Origin: Hippophae tibetana
Taxonomy: Eukaryota > Streptophyta > Magnoliopsida > Rosales > Elaeagnaceae
Assembly (NCBI GenBank): GCA_037013495.1
Contig: CM072801.1
Span: 15,181,501 to 15,245,500 of the forward strand
DNA length: 64,000 nucleotides
Direction of reading: 5' to 3'
Shown here piece after piece: positions 35,601 to 48,178 of this stretch. The notes under the pieces were generated by a model that saw nothing but the letters and a program-made list of their open reading frames with translations, had not been told where the DNA came from and searched no databases. The translations under genes and the position numbers were made by a program. The first letter of the stretch is position 1, and every line of letters begins with the position of its first letter.

Positions 35601-36441
35601 AGTTAAAGGTAAAAAAAAGCATTATAATAAGAATTTGTTTTTTAAAAAATATACAATAGAAACTGTTATAATTTAAATAAACTGTTATTAAAAAAATTAA
35701 AAAAAAATAAATAAAAACATAAAAAATAATTATTTTTTCTTACACAGTCACTTTTTCATAACAATAGAACTAAATTATTATAAAAAATAAGTATAAGACC
35801 TAAATATCACTTTTAGTACAAATATAAGACTTTTATAATCACCTTACCTAAAATGTATTACAAATAAGTATTTTTTAGTAAATATTATATTAGTATTAAA
35901 TGTGACCAAACAATAAAACTAAGTCAAATTTTACACTAGTTTAAAGTTTAGAGACTATTTAGAGGATAGAGAGAAGCCAACTACTAAAAGAGAAAAATTG
36001 ATACAATATAATGGAATTGGTTAGAATAACTAATCATAACCTTTAAGTAAAACTTAACTTTATGACTCAGGTCGTTTTCATTAAAAAATAATAATCCAAT
36101 TTCTTAATAAAACTCTATTTCCTAAAACTCAAGCCTAGATCTTGGTGATTTGTATAAAAAAAACTCATTTTATTGGTCAACAAGTATGAATAAGTCATTC
36201 CCACATAATGAGTAAGCACATCTGTCACACACAACTCCCACTCACTTATGGTTTAACAACGAATGCATGCAAGTTCCACAATTTCTAGTAATTTAGATCA
36301 CACTCATACTTATTCCTAGTTACTAGCTTAAAATGGATAAAATGAGAAGAAAAGATACTCTTAAATTTTTCATAGATATAGCAAATATATGATGACTAAT
36401 AATTTTGGCAATTTTGGTAGGTCATGCAATCATACAATAAT
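30621..36441. other. AT-rich intergenic sequence
   Basis: No supported gene over nearly 6 kb. It contains an (AT)n microsatellite at 32,562-32,601 and a short GC-richer island at 32,735-32,905. Otherwise it is A/T-run sequence with stops in all frames. Confidence 0.6.
32562..32601. repeat. (AT)n microsatellite
   Basis: About 40 bases of AT repeat. Confidence 0.95.
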
Positions 36442-36444
36442 ACC
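36442..36444. repeat. Left target duplication of the CACTA element
   Basis: ACC, matching 43,280-43,282. CACTA elements make 3-bp duplications. Confidence 0.8.
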
Positions 36445-36640
36445 CACTACTACAAAAGGGATATTTAAGTCGTTGTGTAAAGTCGTTTTTTTCCAAAAAC
36501 TGACTTATAATGAATTTAAAATCGGTTCGGTGTAGAACCGATGCTATTCATGTTGGACGTAGCATCGATTGACATGGAGAACTCACACTACCCACGTGGC
36601 TAGCGTCGGTTCACCACGTCAACCGACGTTATGTCCTATT
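36445..36640 (+). repeat. CACTA left terminal and subterminal repeats
   Basis: CACTACTACAAAA at the terminus is followed by repeated GTCG/CGGTTC motifs, for example TCGGTTCGGTGTAGAACCGA and CGTCGGTTCACC. Such arrays are the transposase binding sites in CACTA elements. Confidence 0.85.
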
Positions 36641-37683
36641 TTTTAAATTAAAATTATATAACTTTGTTTATTTGTTTGGATATTCAACGCTATCCACGTA
36701 ATATATCCGTTCGACTCATTTCTTCTATGCAGAAACCCAATCTTCATCTTTCTTCTCCATTTTCTCCCAAAATGGAGCTCACACCCACCCTCTTTCTCAA
36801 TTTCTGGTCACCTCCGATCACCATTTGAAATGTCATTTTGTGGGTTATATTCATCTTCTCATTATCTTTCAAATCTACTATTTTTTTAGCAAAATACTCA
36901 ATTTTTTATACCTATTTTTTCACTTATTCTCACTTACAAAACACCATTTCTTCTTCAGATCCTCCATTTAGTCACTTCATAACATTCTTGTAAGTATTTA
37001 TATTAATTTTACAACTTATTATTCAATTTGTTTTACTTTTTGTATAAATTTTTTATTTAGGTATGTTTTTTATTTTGCTTGTTATTATATGTTTGACTTA
37101 TTTTCTGTGGAAATAATATCTAAAATGTTGTGGGTTTGAGGGATTATATATATTTATCGTACGTGGATAAATTTATTTATATATAAATAATTATATTTTA
37201 TTAAGTAGTGAATAGAGGAAAAGTAATATATTTTTTTAAAATTTTTAAGAAATTATATTGGTATCAGAGTTATACGTGATATCTCTTTACTCTTAAGAAA
37301 ATTATAAATATATATTTATAAACTCAATAATTTAAATAATATATATATATTAATAAAAATCAAATAATAACTAAAAACTAAGTAGTATTATTATTTTTAT
37401 TTATATATGCTACTTATGAGTTAAAATGTTAAATATGTTACTAGTAGTCTATACTTCTATAGAATGTTATATATGTGTAATTAATATTACTTTTTAATTA
37501 TGATATAGTAACATGTTTAAAAATTAGAATCAACCAAAGTGATTGGTTTTTATATATTCATGTTGGCATGCTACTTATTTTTTAATTTGTATAGAAATGA
37601 GGTTGTTTGTATATATAATACTTGAAATATATTCATTTGATACATAATTAATTAATATGTCTAATTAATGTCATTAATAGAAA

Positions 37684-39416
37684 ATGGACAAATCTTGGAT
37701 GTCAAAGTGTAGAATTGAACAAGACTATATTTCTGGAGGTGAAAGTTTCATGAAATTTGCTTGTAAAAATAGTAATACTGTAACTAGTATAATTCGATGT
37801 CCATGTGTTAAATGTAAAAATGAGTGATTTCATGAATTTGACAAGGTTAAGTATCACCTTATCTGTAATGGTATTCTTTTAAGCTATAAATGTTGGTATT
37901 ATCATAGAGAAAATATTGATAATACTCATGGGGAAAAGATAAATAATAATATGAGTGGATTACATACATCTTATCATAATGTACAAATAGAAAATAAGTT
38001 TCATGGTGTTGAAGATGAATTACGCGAGGATGATCCCGAAACCTTTAAAAAACTTATAGAAGATGCCGAAAAACCGTTGTATCCAAAATGAAAAAAATAC
38101 ATTAAAATGTTAGGATTGGTTCATTTGTACAATGTGAAGGAAAACATGGTTTTTCTGACAAGGGATTCACAGAATTACTAAATCTACTAGTCGATATGTT
38201 TCCTGATGGTATTGAATTGTCATCTTCAATGTATGAAGTAAAGAAATCTCTTAGTCGATTTGGCATGGAATATCATAAGATTCACGCTTTTCCAAATGAT
38301 TACATTCTTTATATAAAATAATATGAGACATTAGATGATTGTCCTATGTGTAAAGAATCGAGATGGAAGCATGGTACAAATGAGACAACACATAAGAAAG
38401 GCATGCCTACAAAGGTTCTTTGGTACTTTCCTATGATTCCTCGCTTTTAAAGGTTGCTAAATAGTAAAGATACATCAAATATGTTGACTTGGGATTCAAA
38501 TAATCGATCTGATGATGGGGTGCTACGTCATCCTCGTGATTCTCTAAATTGGAAAGTAGTAGATAATTTATCTCCTCAATTTTCATCTGATCCGTGCAAT
38601 CTTCGTCTTGCCATTGCTACTGATGGAATTAATCCACATAGTTCCCTTAGTAATAGTTATAGTTGTTGGCCAGTAATTATGGTAACATACAACCTTCCTC
38701 CATGGTTGTGTATGAAAAGAAAATTCATGATGTTAACATTATTGATCTCAGGACCGAAACAACCCGGTGTTGATATTGATATATATTTGCAACCTCTGAT
38801 AGATGATTTAAAGACGTTGTGGAATGATGGTGTAAATGTTTACGATGCACATAAAGAAGAACACTTTAACTTGAAGGGGGTTCTTTTATGGACAATTAAT
38901 GATTTTCCTACCTATGGAAACTTATCAAGACATGCAACAAAAGGTTACAAGGGATTCCCTATATGTAGTGATGAAACTTCTGCAACTTATCTTGTTTATG
39001 GATGAAAGATGTCTTATAGAAGACATAGAAGATTTTTTCCATCTTGACACAAGTTTAGATACCAAAAGAAACCGTTCGATGGTGAAGAAGATCATGATCA
39101 TGCAACTCGACATTTGCGAGGTGTTGAGATATTAAGGCAATTGAATGGTATGACATTCAAATGATATGGAAAGATGAAAAAAAAACTCACTAAGGTAAGG
39201 AAATGAAAGAGGTCAACTAATAAAATGGGTGAAAATGAAAAGGAGTTTGAATCGACTTACCATGGTTATTGGAATAAAAAATCAATATTTTGGGAATTAC
39301 CTTATTGGAAAGACCTACACATTCGTCACATCTTAGATGTCATGCACATTGAGAAAAATGTATGTGAGAGCTTGATTGGTACTTTACTTAATATATGTAT
39401 ACGATCAATAACCTAA
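37684..39416 (+). pseudogene. TNP2-type CACTA transposase (broken)
   Basis: The ATG at 37,684 opens the Transpos_assoc N-terminal domain (MDKSWMSKCRIEQDYISGG, RCPCVKCKN). A TGA at 37,825 (codon 48) stops it where the family has Trp. The TNP2 core is recovered at 38,454-39,005: LTWDSNNRSDDGVLRHPRDS, LRLAIATDGINPHSSLSNSY, WPVIMVTYNLPPWLCMKRKF and GPKQPGVDIDIYLQPLIDDL. A later segment at 39,225-39,416 has LPYWKDLHIRHILDVMHIEK and NVCESLIGTLLNI. The transposase would bind and cut the CACTA ends in the nucleus. Besides the early stop there are further interruptions at about 38,090, 38,450, 39,005 and 39,150. The family call is very secure. Confidence 0.95.
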
Positions 39417-39509
39417 TTAAACATAATGTTTGTTCTATATTGTTGTAATAACTCTTATATATATGTATGTTCCTAAAATTTTCAATTAATTTATATTTTT
39501 TCATTGTTT

Positions 39510-40730
39510 ACAGATATTTCATGGATCTTTGGATAACATAGCTTGTAGATCCAAATGATCCATTGGGGTATTTGAAAAGAAATGGTTGGGCGAATATACT
39601 TGATGCTCCACTTAACCCAGATGATAGAATATTTGTTCTATTTGATGCTACTGGTAATCCAATAGGGGAAAATGGCCAATAATTGAAATCCTCTATTGGT
39701 CGACTTGCAAAGTCTAGTATACCAATCAATATAAATGATTGGTCTCAGGTTGACGATGCAGAAAAGTTCAAAATATGAATAACCATTTGTGTAAGTCTCT
39801 TATATTTTATAATCAATATATATATTATATCGTTTTTGTATTATATCTAATCTTTTGTACTGTGTTTTTACAGAATCATTACAAAGTCGATGACAGTTGG
39901 AAACTTAAGTGTTATAAGATTGCAAATAAGGCGTAGAAGGAATACAAGACTTCCAGATTGACAAGAAATTATGTGTTTCCATATTTGGAACCACTTGATG
40001 AGGTAGAGCTCTACAAAATCCCTGAAGGACACCTCTAGATTATGCCTCAAGTTTGGAAAGACTTTGTGGAATCTAGACATTCAGATGAATTTCAAATTAT
40101 TAGGGGAGAACATCAAAATATAGAAATGCATAACATTCTTCTTAACCGTACTGGGAGGTCTTTAAATCCTAAAGTTAGATATAGAATTGTATTATTAATT
40201 TGTCTTAATTTATAAATATTTTTATATTTATTTTCCTCAATTTAATTTAATGTCATTGTTAATAATTTTTTCATAATTTATGTAGGAAGCTGAATTGTAC
40301 ATAGAAATAAAGACTCCTAAAACGAAGAATTCAAGACCGATGACTAAACGAGGAGAAGAACAACTAAATAAGTTGGTTAGTAATTTCGGTTGATAAAAAG
40401 TCTTAATGATTTTTAATAATTGATGTAATAATGAATGATATGTTTGTGTGTTTATTATTTGTAGAGAGTTGTTCAATAAAAACTATTCAGTGGTGAAATA
40501 ATCGAAGAGCCTGGGAGAGATGCTTTATATCATGCATTCGGATGCAAGAATCTTGGTCATGTTAGGGGAGGTAGCCAATATGATGATTATATGAAGTATT
40601 TTAACATTCCAAAACAAAAGCCTCAGACGATAAGTAAGGAGAAGTACACTAAAATTGAAGAAGAACTCAACTTCTTTAAGGCCTCAGTGTTAAGTGAGAT
40701 TTCCACTATAAAATAATATCAATCATAACA
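39510..40730 (+). pseudogene. Transposase_24-like (TNPA-type) CACTA gene (broken)
   Basis: Traces after TNP2: ATGNPIGENGQ (39,647-39,680), IGRLAKSSIPININDWSQVDD (39,695-39,750) and, after an intron-like gap, NHYKVDDSWKLKCYKI and SRLTRNYVFPYLEP. A Gly/Arg and coiled region follows to 40,715. In CACTA elements this position holds the DNA-binding accessory protein (PF03004 type). Several in-frame stops are present. Confidence 0.6.
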
Positions 40731-40740
40731 CATTTTAGGC

Positions 40741-40989
40741 ATGACATCATTCTACAATCAAGGCATGCCATATTGTCCAAGTATGCAACCATCCATAGTA
40801 GGCGTGCCACCACCCATGCCAGGCATACCACCATCCATGACATACAGGCCACCGTCCATGCCAGGCATGCCACCCACGCCACCCATGCAATCTCATTGCA
40901 CTCAAACTACATCCAGTATGGGATATATTCATCCTATTGATCTTCCCTATATGTCAGGAATTCAAGTAGTGGTTCATTTTCTCCAATGA
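40741..40989 (+). other. Met/Pro-rich repeat segment of the CACTA element
   Basis: An open stretch encodes repeated PPSMPG / PPPMPGIP-type units (about 24-27-bp DNA units, ATGCCAGGCATACCACCATCC). It lies between the Transposase_24-like and the Ulp1-like parts and may be a linker of either protein. Confidence 0.45.
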
Positions 40990-41389
40990 AATATGTGCAT
41001 TCTTACCATCAATCAAACCACGATGAACGTTTTGGTGAGAATGTACATCCAATAGCTACCCCAAATGGGAGTCCTACTATGTTTGATGAATCATATGTGG
41101 TAAGATTTTAATTTCTAGTGTATATAATCTATTATTTTAAATTCTTATTATATGTTTTATTTTTTATATATAACACTTAAATATTTTACAGAATATGAAA
41201 TGTTTGTTGAAACACCCTTCGTCAATAGACTTTGTTGCTATTGCAACTATTTGAATATCAAATGATCGATTTAAGTATAATTCAAGTGTAGACAAGGTGA
41301 GTCCTTAATCTATTTATTTTTCTTTCATTTCTGTAGAACATATATAATGAATTTATATTATATAATTATATATATCTTTTATATAGGAC

Positions 41390-42260
41390 GTGTTATTATC
41401 GAATTCAACATAATCACTCATCGCATTTAGCAATGTTCTATGATTCTTCATATGCCAATCAATATGAAGAGAAGGATATTAGCATCAGAGCTAAACAATT
41501 ATGTGATAGGGTATTAACGCTTAACAGAAATCAAAAGTTGATAATCCCTTGGCTATTAAGGTTTGAACAAGGCCAAGATCATTGGATGTTGGTAATCATT
41601 GATCTGTTCAATAATCATGTTTGGTACTGTGTCTCAGCTTCCATAGAACTGAGTAAAGATACAAAAGCAGTTGTTCAAATGTAAGAGTTATAGCTACATA
41701 TTAATTTCTTTTAATATTTTTTTGTAATATTTAATAAAAACTAACCGTTTTAAACATTGATAGGGCATGAAAGTTATGGAACAAGTTTAGGGGCATTACC
41801 CTTAAAAAATCTCATAAGCTTATATAGACAAAAGTTATGGTATGTACAAGTGAATATTAATAATTTTACAATTGAATAATAAAGATGTTCGAATATGGAA
41901 AATCATGTACACTTGTTTTTTGTAGGTTCCACAACAAAATAATGGAGTCATGTATGGTTACTATGTCATGAAGTTTATGAGTGAAATCATCACAAATATC
42001 AAAATTCCAATTGATAATGTGGTAATATCTTTTACCCATATACAGAAATATTTTTAACATATTTGAGTTATTTTTTGTAAATAAATGAAATTACATTTTT
42101 ATTTTGATTTTAAATACATGTAGTTCTTTGGTTGGAACAAGACGGGCTACGACCAATAAATTTTTGGTGATTTACGAGAGGAATGGGCAGAACACATGGT
42201 TCAAATTATATCATCACAAGAAGAATCAAGAGAAGATTCTGATGATCTTGAATAGCATAT
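41390..42260 (+). pseudogene. Ulp1-type (C48) cysteine protease region of the CACTA element, catalytic residues lost
   Basis: 41,433-41,684 reads IIPWLLRFEQGQDHWMLVIIDL, which corresponds to the family block with the catalytic His (HW). The following segment is VWYCVSAS, where the family has an LDS-type Asp. After an intron-like break, 41,926-42,020 reads QQNNGVMYGYYVMKFMSEII, where the family has CGYYVM; the expected Cys codon is TAT (Tyr). A LREEWAEHM-like end follows at 42,170. Ulp1-like proteases are frequent passengers of plant CACTA elements (the Kaonashi/KI type are hAT or MULE relatives). With Asp and Cys gone no activity is expected. Confidence 0.7.
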
Positions 42261-42440
42261 GATAACATAACGGTAATTTTTTAATGATTTAATTTCTCAA
42301 TCTATTCCTATGTCTGAAGTTCCTTGTTTGATGGATGATTATATGCTCATGTATTTAGGGGAATGCATTGTTTTATGGCCCTATTTTTGGCCCAAACTAC
42401 ATCTCATCTTTCTTGCCTACTTTCCTTATGACAACAATTA

Positions 42441-42740
42441 GCACTTTATTAATCATTTGTCTATAAATATGAAGTTATGTGGAATCTCTCATAGTATTTT
42501 TAATGCTATAATGAGCTCTAAATATGAAATCAGGTGTAACTACGATTTGTTTCTTGGTTTGTATGAGTTTTGGTGCCCATGAACGTGTTCCATACGTTTA
42601 AGGGCACCAAAACTCACACAAGCCAAGTAAGAAATCAGAGTTATACTTGATTTCATATTTAAAGCTCATTATAGCATTAAAAATACTAGTAGAGAATCCA
42701 CATAACTTCATATTTATAGAAAAATGATTTAATAAAGTGC
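42441..42740. mobile_element. 300-bp foldback (MITE-like) insertion inside the CACTA element
   Basis: Arms 42,441-42,578 and 42,602-42,740 are inverted copies of each other, roughly 90 percent alike by eye, with a loop of about 23 bases. The ends are GCACTTTATT and AATAAAGTGC, with TA on both sides (42,439-42,440 and 42,741-42,742), as expected for a TA-duplicating (mariner/Stowaway-like) element. It separates two partly similar direct copies of CACTA sequence (about 42,272-42,436 and 42,806-42,946). Confidence 0.7.
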
Positions 42741-43169
42741 TAATATGAGTTCGTCGAAGGGTTATATCACTCGGATGTCGCTGTGGTAATCTCTTTTTGA
42801 TGATAATATTTATAATGATTTAATTTCTCCATTTGTATGTCTCTAAAGTTTAGACTGTTTGATGGATGTTTATGTGCTCATGTATGTAGGGGAACGAATT
42901 GTTATATGGATCAGCTATTTTTTGTCTAATTTCCTTATCATAATGATAGTGATTGTAAGCCAACCAAGCTTGCTCGCACAATTCAATTACATTTTGACCA
43001 TATTATTTTATTTGTAATTTAAGTTAACTATGTATTGTATATAAATTTAATTATCAAGTAATTAATTATATTTAAATTTTTAATTATTTGTATTATTATT
43101 TATATTTTAGTTTTTTTATGCTATATATATTGAATATTGAATACGAAAAAATAAAATAAAAATAATCAT

Positions 43170-43279
43170 AAAATGTATATGTAAAGTCGGTTCATATGAT
43201 GAACCGACTTTACATTTTAAGTCGCTCAATTTAAAGTCAGTTCGTTGAACTGACTTTAATGCCCATTTTTGTAATAGTG
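43170..43279 (-). repeat. CACTA right terminal and subterminal repeats
   Basis: The terminus inverted reads CACTATTACAAAAA. Inside are GTAAAGTCGGTTCATATGA and its inverted partner GAACCGACTTTAC, then AAAGTCAGTTCGTTGAACTGACTTT, both short palindromes. Confidence 0.85.
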
Positions 43280-44718
43280 ACCTTATCCTAACAATTAAAA
43301 TTATCTCATATATTCTTAACCTTTGTGGATTGTATGGCGCCTGCTTGCATTCTTTTAACTCTATCAATCACCTTCATGAAAGATACAATTTTAAGCTATA
43401 AGCAGCCACCTAATTCTCATTCTATCTTCAAAACTATGCTAAAATAAAATAAAAATTACATTTAGAATCACCCCATCCTAAATCCTATATGGCATGCAAG
43501 CCATGAATTAATACATGAATGGAAACCTAACATTTTTGCCATAATTTAATTATTCTAATTAATTTTCAATGACACCTTAGGCCTCGTTACAAACATTTAT
43601 GCACATCATTCATTACAACATACAAGACATTGATAAGCTTGAGCCATACTAACCCACAAACCTCCTGCATAGCAAAATCAATACACATATGTAATCTTGC
43701 AAAATCAGTACACATATGTAATCTTGCCACACTATTCAATCTTATTTAGTTAAGCTTATATCTCTCAAGTTCTGAATCCATCTAAATCATTTAAAATCCC
43801 AAAAATGATTTCTATTTTTAATATTCATATACCCCATTTCAAATTTTTGAAACTTATATGAAACTTTTAGAAAACATAAAATTATTTCTTAATTGTAATT
43901 ATGTTTAATTAAAATTAGCATTCATATAGGTAAAACTAATCTTAACTACTTATCACTTTTAACATATTTGGATGAGCTCATTTCACAATATATTTTACAA
44001 AAACAATCCCTTTTTTAAAAATTAATTTTTATTGTGGTGAGACCAAAAGTTGGCTCGCTGTCCAGTTTTGGTTTGATGTGCACCGGTCATTGTTCCCTCT
44101 ACTCAAGAGTGTGTATTCCGAATAAAAATTCAAACCATATATTTCTGAAAACTAGACTTTAACACCTTTCTGGATATATAAATAAATCACAAAAAATTGG
44201 CAGTTTGTGAGAAAATTACATTTGAATTGATGGTTCTAGTACTAGAAACCTGATCGTAATACTTCTGTAATTTTAATTTTCGCACAAAATTCGTAATATT
44301 TTTCTATTGCAAAATATAGTTTTTAAGAAATTATACTTCATTATCTTTCCAATGATAGATGTCTCACAATAATCCATTCATCCAAACTCAAGTTATGATA
44401 TTTTGAATCTCAACAAAACAAAAAACTGGACACAGTAATTTCCAACTCTGTACCCATTTTTTCATTTTTGGTTTACCTTAATAAAACGGCCTAAACTCCC
44501 TGTTTTATTTTATATTCTTCATCCACACATCATAAACTAATGTAGGAATTTTTAAATCCACAAAAAGTGTGATTCAAAAATTACTAAAGTGACCAAATGC
44601 CCTAAGGACCCAAAATGACATATTTATGAACCATGAACTTGAGAGATAGTTAACCAAACACTTAAGCACTTAATCAAGCACAAATTAAATAGTCTAATTG
44701 TCACAAAATCAAGCCATA

Positions 44719-45600
44719 GCTCTGATATCACTGTTGGTATTTCATGTGTATGCCTATATGGTAAGAATTTAGAATTTTTCTATCACTACTTGGCTCAATA
44801 CACAAAGGACCTCATTTGTATGATAATTACAAGCAAGATTTTCTCTTAAGCATTTCAACTAACACCTAATGTGCACTAAATAAAATAAATAAATCTCATC
44901 TACCTTATTGCTAGAGATTAAGAAGAATACATTTACCTAAAGAGATTATCAAATCTCTAGAGTAGAAGGAAGTTGATTTCCCTTCTAGATTTCTTGAAAC
45001 CACCTTTCTTTCGGGAGATCCTTTTGGTTCACCTTGAACCTAAACAACAAACTATCACACCTCTTAGATATATGGATGTAGATTTCAAGGCTTAGATCCA
45101 ACCACCTAGCAAGAAGAGATGAGATAATAGACTTTCGACCTAAGGTTGAACCACCTAGGTTTTGGCCTTAAGCAAGCCTTTCCAAGTTTTGGCCTAGGAG
45201 AAGGAAAACTGTAACTGCTGAAAATGGAGGATTTTGACTAGGGTTAGAGGTAGCAAATTTTTATCACATTTTCCTCAATTATGCCTCCTTAAATAGGCTA
45301 GGGTTAGGACAAATCTTTGTGTAAGGTTTGAATCAAGTACACAAACGCCATTGTTTAACCATCTCATGCTCTCTTTAATATCAACTTATGATTGGTTTAA
45401 TAAATTAATTTATGAATAAATAATATTATTCTATTATACAATGTCTCTATTATTCTTATAATGCATTCAAACATTATACCAAATAACATTTGCATAACTT
45501 TACAAATTTATTTATGGTCTAAGCATGTCATATTATGACATTTTATTTTAATATTTCATCTCATGTATTACATCATTATGAAATGTAAAATATTTGTTGT
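44719..45600 (-). mobile_element. LTR end and primer binding site of a Copia-like element
   Basis: Read on the minus strand, the LTR ends GAAATACCAACA at 44,732. After one base comes TGATATCAGAGC, close to TGGTATCAGAGC, the methionine-tRNA primer site. The LTR would extend to the right; a TATA-like minus-strand CTATTTAAGG lies at about 45,285. Its outer boundary is not clear, and no gag-pol or second LTR was found on the left, so it is a remnant or a non-autonomous element. The right coordinate is a rough guess. Confidence 0.45.
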
Positions 45601-47199
45601 TTCTCTTCAGTTGGTGTGACTGTATAGAGGATCTATATCATCTTGGTAATAATATACAACTTTATATTATTGACTATAAGAGATTCTATCATTACATTAT
45701 AGTTTTTCAAATGACATAGTAATTATTTACTCGATCCACTAATTTTGTATTTATCCTTGTCACATGATATTATGAATAATATGCAAAATAGGACTGTGGC
45801 ACTTTTGTATTATATTCGTTTTCTTGGTCTCTCAAGTGAATTATAATTATAACTACATCAGTTATATTGCATGCAATATAATTCCACTTTATCAAGGGGC
45901 CCAGTAATATCATAACTCAAAATCGAGGGACAATGATAATATTAACATATAGATTTCTCCCGCATAGGTTATACACAACGAACTACTATTTCATTCATAT
46001 CATGAGATAGTATTTAAATAGCAATCACATTATATACTTCTATGTTAAAAACCTACACATCTCATATCTAAGATTTTAAAGACACAATGGAAACATTAAT
46101 GATACAAAACTCAATCCATATAATGTTCAATCTAGTTAGGTCATGTTCAATATATAAAATACACATTTTATATACTAATGTCATTAAATGATAATCCCTT
46201 ATCAATATTTATAGAACTACAATGTACTTTTAATCGACATGACAATCTTTTATGATAATTAATGTTCCTCCTTACTTACCACAATTGTGAACATATTTAG
46301 GATTACATGTTTCTCATTTTAAGAGTTCTATGGTTCAAAACCAAGAGCATTTTCTTGAACATGCACTTCCAAAATATAACATATTAATCTCAAGAAACAA
46401 GAATACATAATATTCAAAATCATGAACAATACATAATTTTTTATCAAAAAGAATAACTTTTAAAACACACATCTTTCAGAATATTCCTATGTGACTAATA
46501 TGACATCTAACGTGTATAAAAATAATTATATGCTTGAGATGCGTTTGTTGGAGCTCCAAAACTTTTTTGGCTTGAAAAGTGTTCTTGAAAGACTCATCTA
46601 TAAACTAAAATTATATTTAGATATTTTGTTTATAAATATTGTCAACACTCATAATTTTTACACTAATAATCATGTTTTTGTTTTCTTATTTGCATTTTAA
46701 TTACTAGGGACTAGTAATAAACTGGTTGGATTGTGATAATAGCATAAAAATGTAGATCTAAATAGTATAAATTAATCAGCATTTATAACTAAAGATCTTA
46801 AATTTAGTAATTATCTAAACTAATTCAATAAATGTTGATTTTTATAAATTATGATGATCAAGAAATTGATATGAAACTCAAAGATTTATAATTTTATATT
46901 TGGCTTACAATATCCAAATTTGATATTATCAAGACCAATAACAAAAAAATCCAAAATATATTTATGTTGAAAATTTATCATCATTTTTGAATTACCTTTC
47001 TTCATATAACTCTATATCAAGTTATTTTTTATTATGCGAAAAGATAAAAAATTGAGCTATAATTTATCTATGAAAATATTTTAAAAAAATTATGTTTAAT
47101 TCAAAAATGACATGATATGATTATGATTTAACATATCTTCATACTCTAACTATAGGCTCTAGATAAATAGAATCTATTTTAGAGTTCTTTTACTTTTTT

Positions 47200-47420
47200 C
47201 TCTCATTTTTTTTCTATAGAATTTGTGAGAATTATTTACAAGCCAAGTTAAAGTTAGAATAAGATTAGATATGAGCTTCACCATGTATTTTTTCTATTTT
47301 CTTTCTTTTATTCTTCATTTTTTTCTATATAATTTGTGAGAATTATTTACAAACCAAGTTAAAGTTAGAATAAGGTTAGAGATGAGCTTCACCATATAGT
47401 TTTTCTATTTTCTTTCTTTT
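47200..47420. repeat. Tandem duplication with 111-bp period
   Basis: AATTTGTGAGAATTATTTACAA...CCAAGTTAAAGTTAGAATAA...GAGCTTCACCAT starts at 47,220 and again at 47,331, with few differences. Confidence 0.85.
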
Positions 47421-47936
47421 ATTCTTATAAGCAGTTATAGTTTATAATTTTATTATGAAAAATTATTTTGTTAATATTTGATTGTATTTAAGAAATTATC
47501 ATATTTTATTTAATATAAATTTATTCATACTTTTTTATATGCAACTTTTAGATAATAATTATTAATAGTTATTTTATAAATTAATTTTTTATTGCTATGT
47601 TTTCATTTTAATATTTTATCTATGTTAGATACCTTGAAATAAATGATTATCATTGTTATTCCATGAAAATCACCTCAAATTGAGTTTGTTTATGAGCTCA
47701 AGCATAACATAATCCGTTTCAATTTTCTAATATGTACTAGGCTCTGATATGTATCCTTCGTAATTGGTAAAACTTAATGCCACACATGCTTTTATGGTTG
47801 ATCAATTCCTTTGGATTCTTGAAGAAATTTTCAGTTGCAGAACTTATCTATAACTCGAAGAGAGTGGGAAGTGGTGTAATTGTTCTTTCACCATGGTTGA
47901 AGATTTTGAGAACTTTCATGTGGTTAGTCCTTGTTC

Positions 47937-47941
47937 ATACT
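47937..47941. repeat. Left target-site duplication of the Copia element
   Basis: ATACT, identical to 52,829-52,833. Confidence 0.9.
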
Positions 47942-48165
47942 TGTGAAGAGTATAGAGAGATAAGAAGAAAGAATGATTTAATGTTGTATTGGTGTGTTTT
48001 AGAATGTATATAGAGAACTATATTTATAGAGTTGTAACAAGTGTAGTACAAGTGAAATAGTAAGTGTAATACAAGTGAATTAGTACAAGTGTAGTACAAG
48101 TGAAATAGTGGAAGTGTAGTACAAGTGAATTATAAGTGAATTATAATATCAAATATAACTTAATA
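47942..48165 (-). repeat. 3' LTR of the Copia element (224 bp)
   Basis: It matches the right LTR at both ends. It has fewer copies of the GTGTAGTACAAGTGAAATAGTA-type repeat and is therefore about 110 bp shorter. Confidence 0.93.
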
Positions 48166-48178
48166 TCCCCCCTCAAAC

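Larger units (their letters stand above)
36445..43279 (+). mobile_element. CACTA (En/Spm) DNA transposon, complete but inactive
   Basis: It starts CACTACTACAAAA and ends TTTTTGTAATAGTG, which is CACTATTACAAAAA when inverted, flanked by ACC on both sides. Subterminal repeats of the AAAGTCGG/CCGACTTT and TCGGTTC type lie at 36,470-36,640 and 43,180-43,255. The internal order on the plus strand is a leader, a TNP2-type transposase, a Transposase_24-like gene, a Met/Pro-rich segment and an Ulp1-like protease region. All carry stops or frame changes, so it could move only with help from another copy. Length is about 6.8 kb. Confidence 0.92.
43283..47936. other. AT-rich intergenic sequence with a Copia LTR end
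   Basis: No supported host gene. It contains a minus-strand LTR/primer-binding-site junction at 44,719-44,732 and a tandem duplication at 47,200-47,420. The block 47,740-47,936 is less AT-rich than its surroundings, but I do not recognise a gene in it. Confidence 0.5.

Noticed and set aside
47777..48013. Open frame beside the Copia element as a host exon
   Set aside because: It runs across the LTR boundary at 47,942, so its second half is retrotransposon sequence; the first half matches no family I know.
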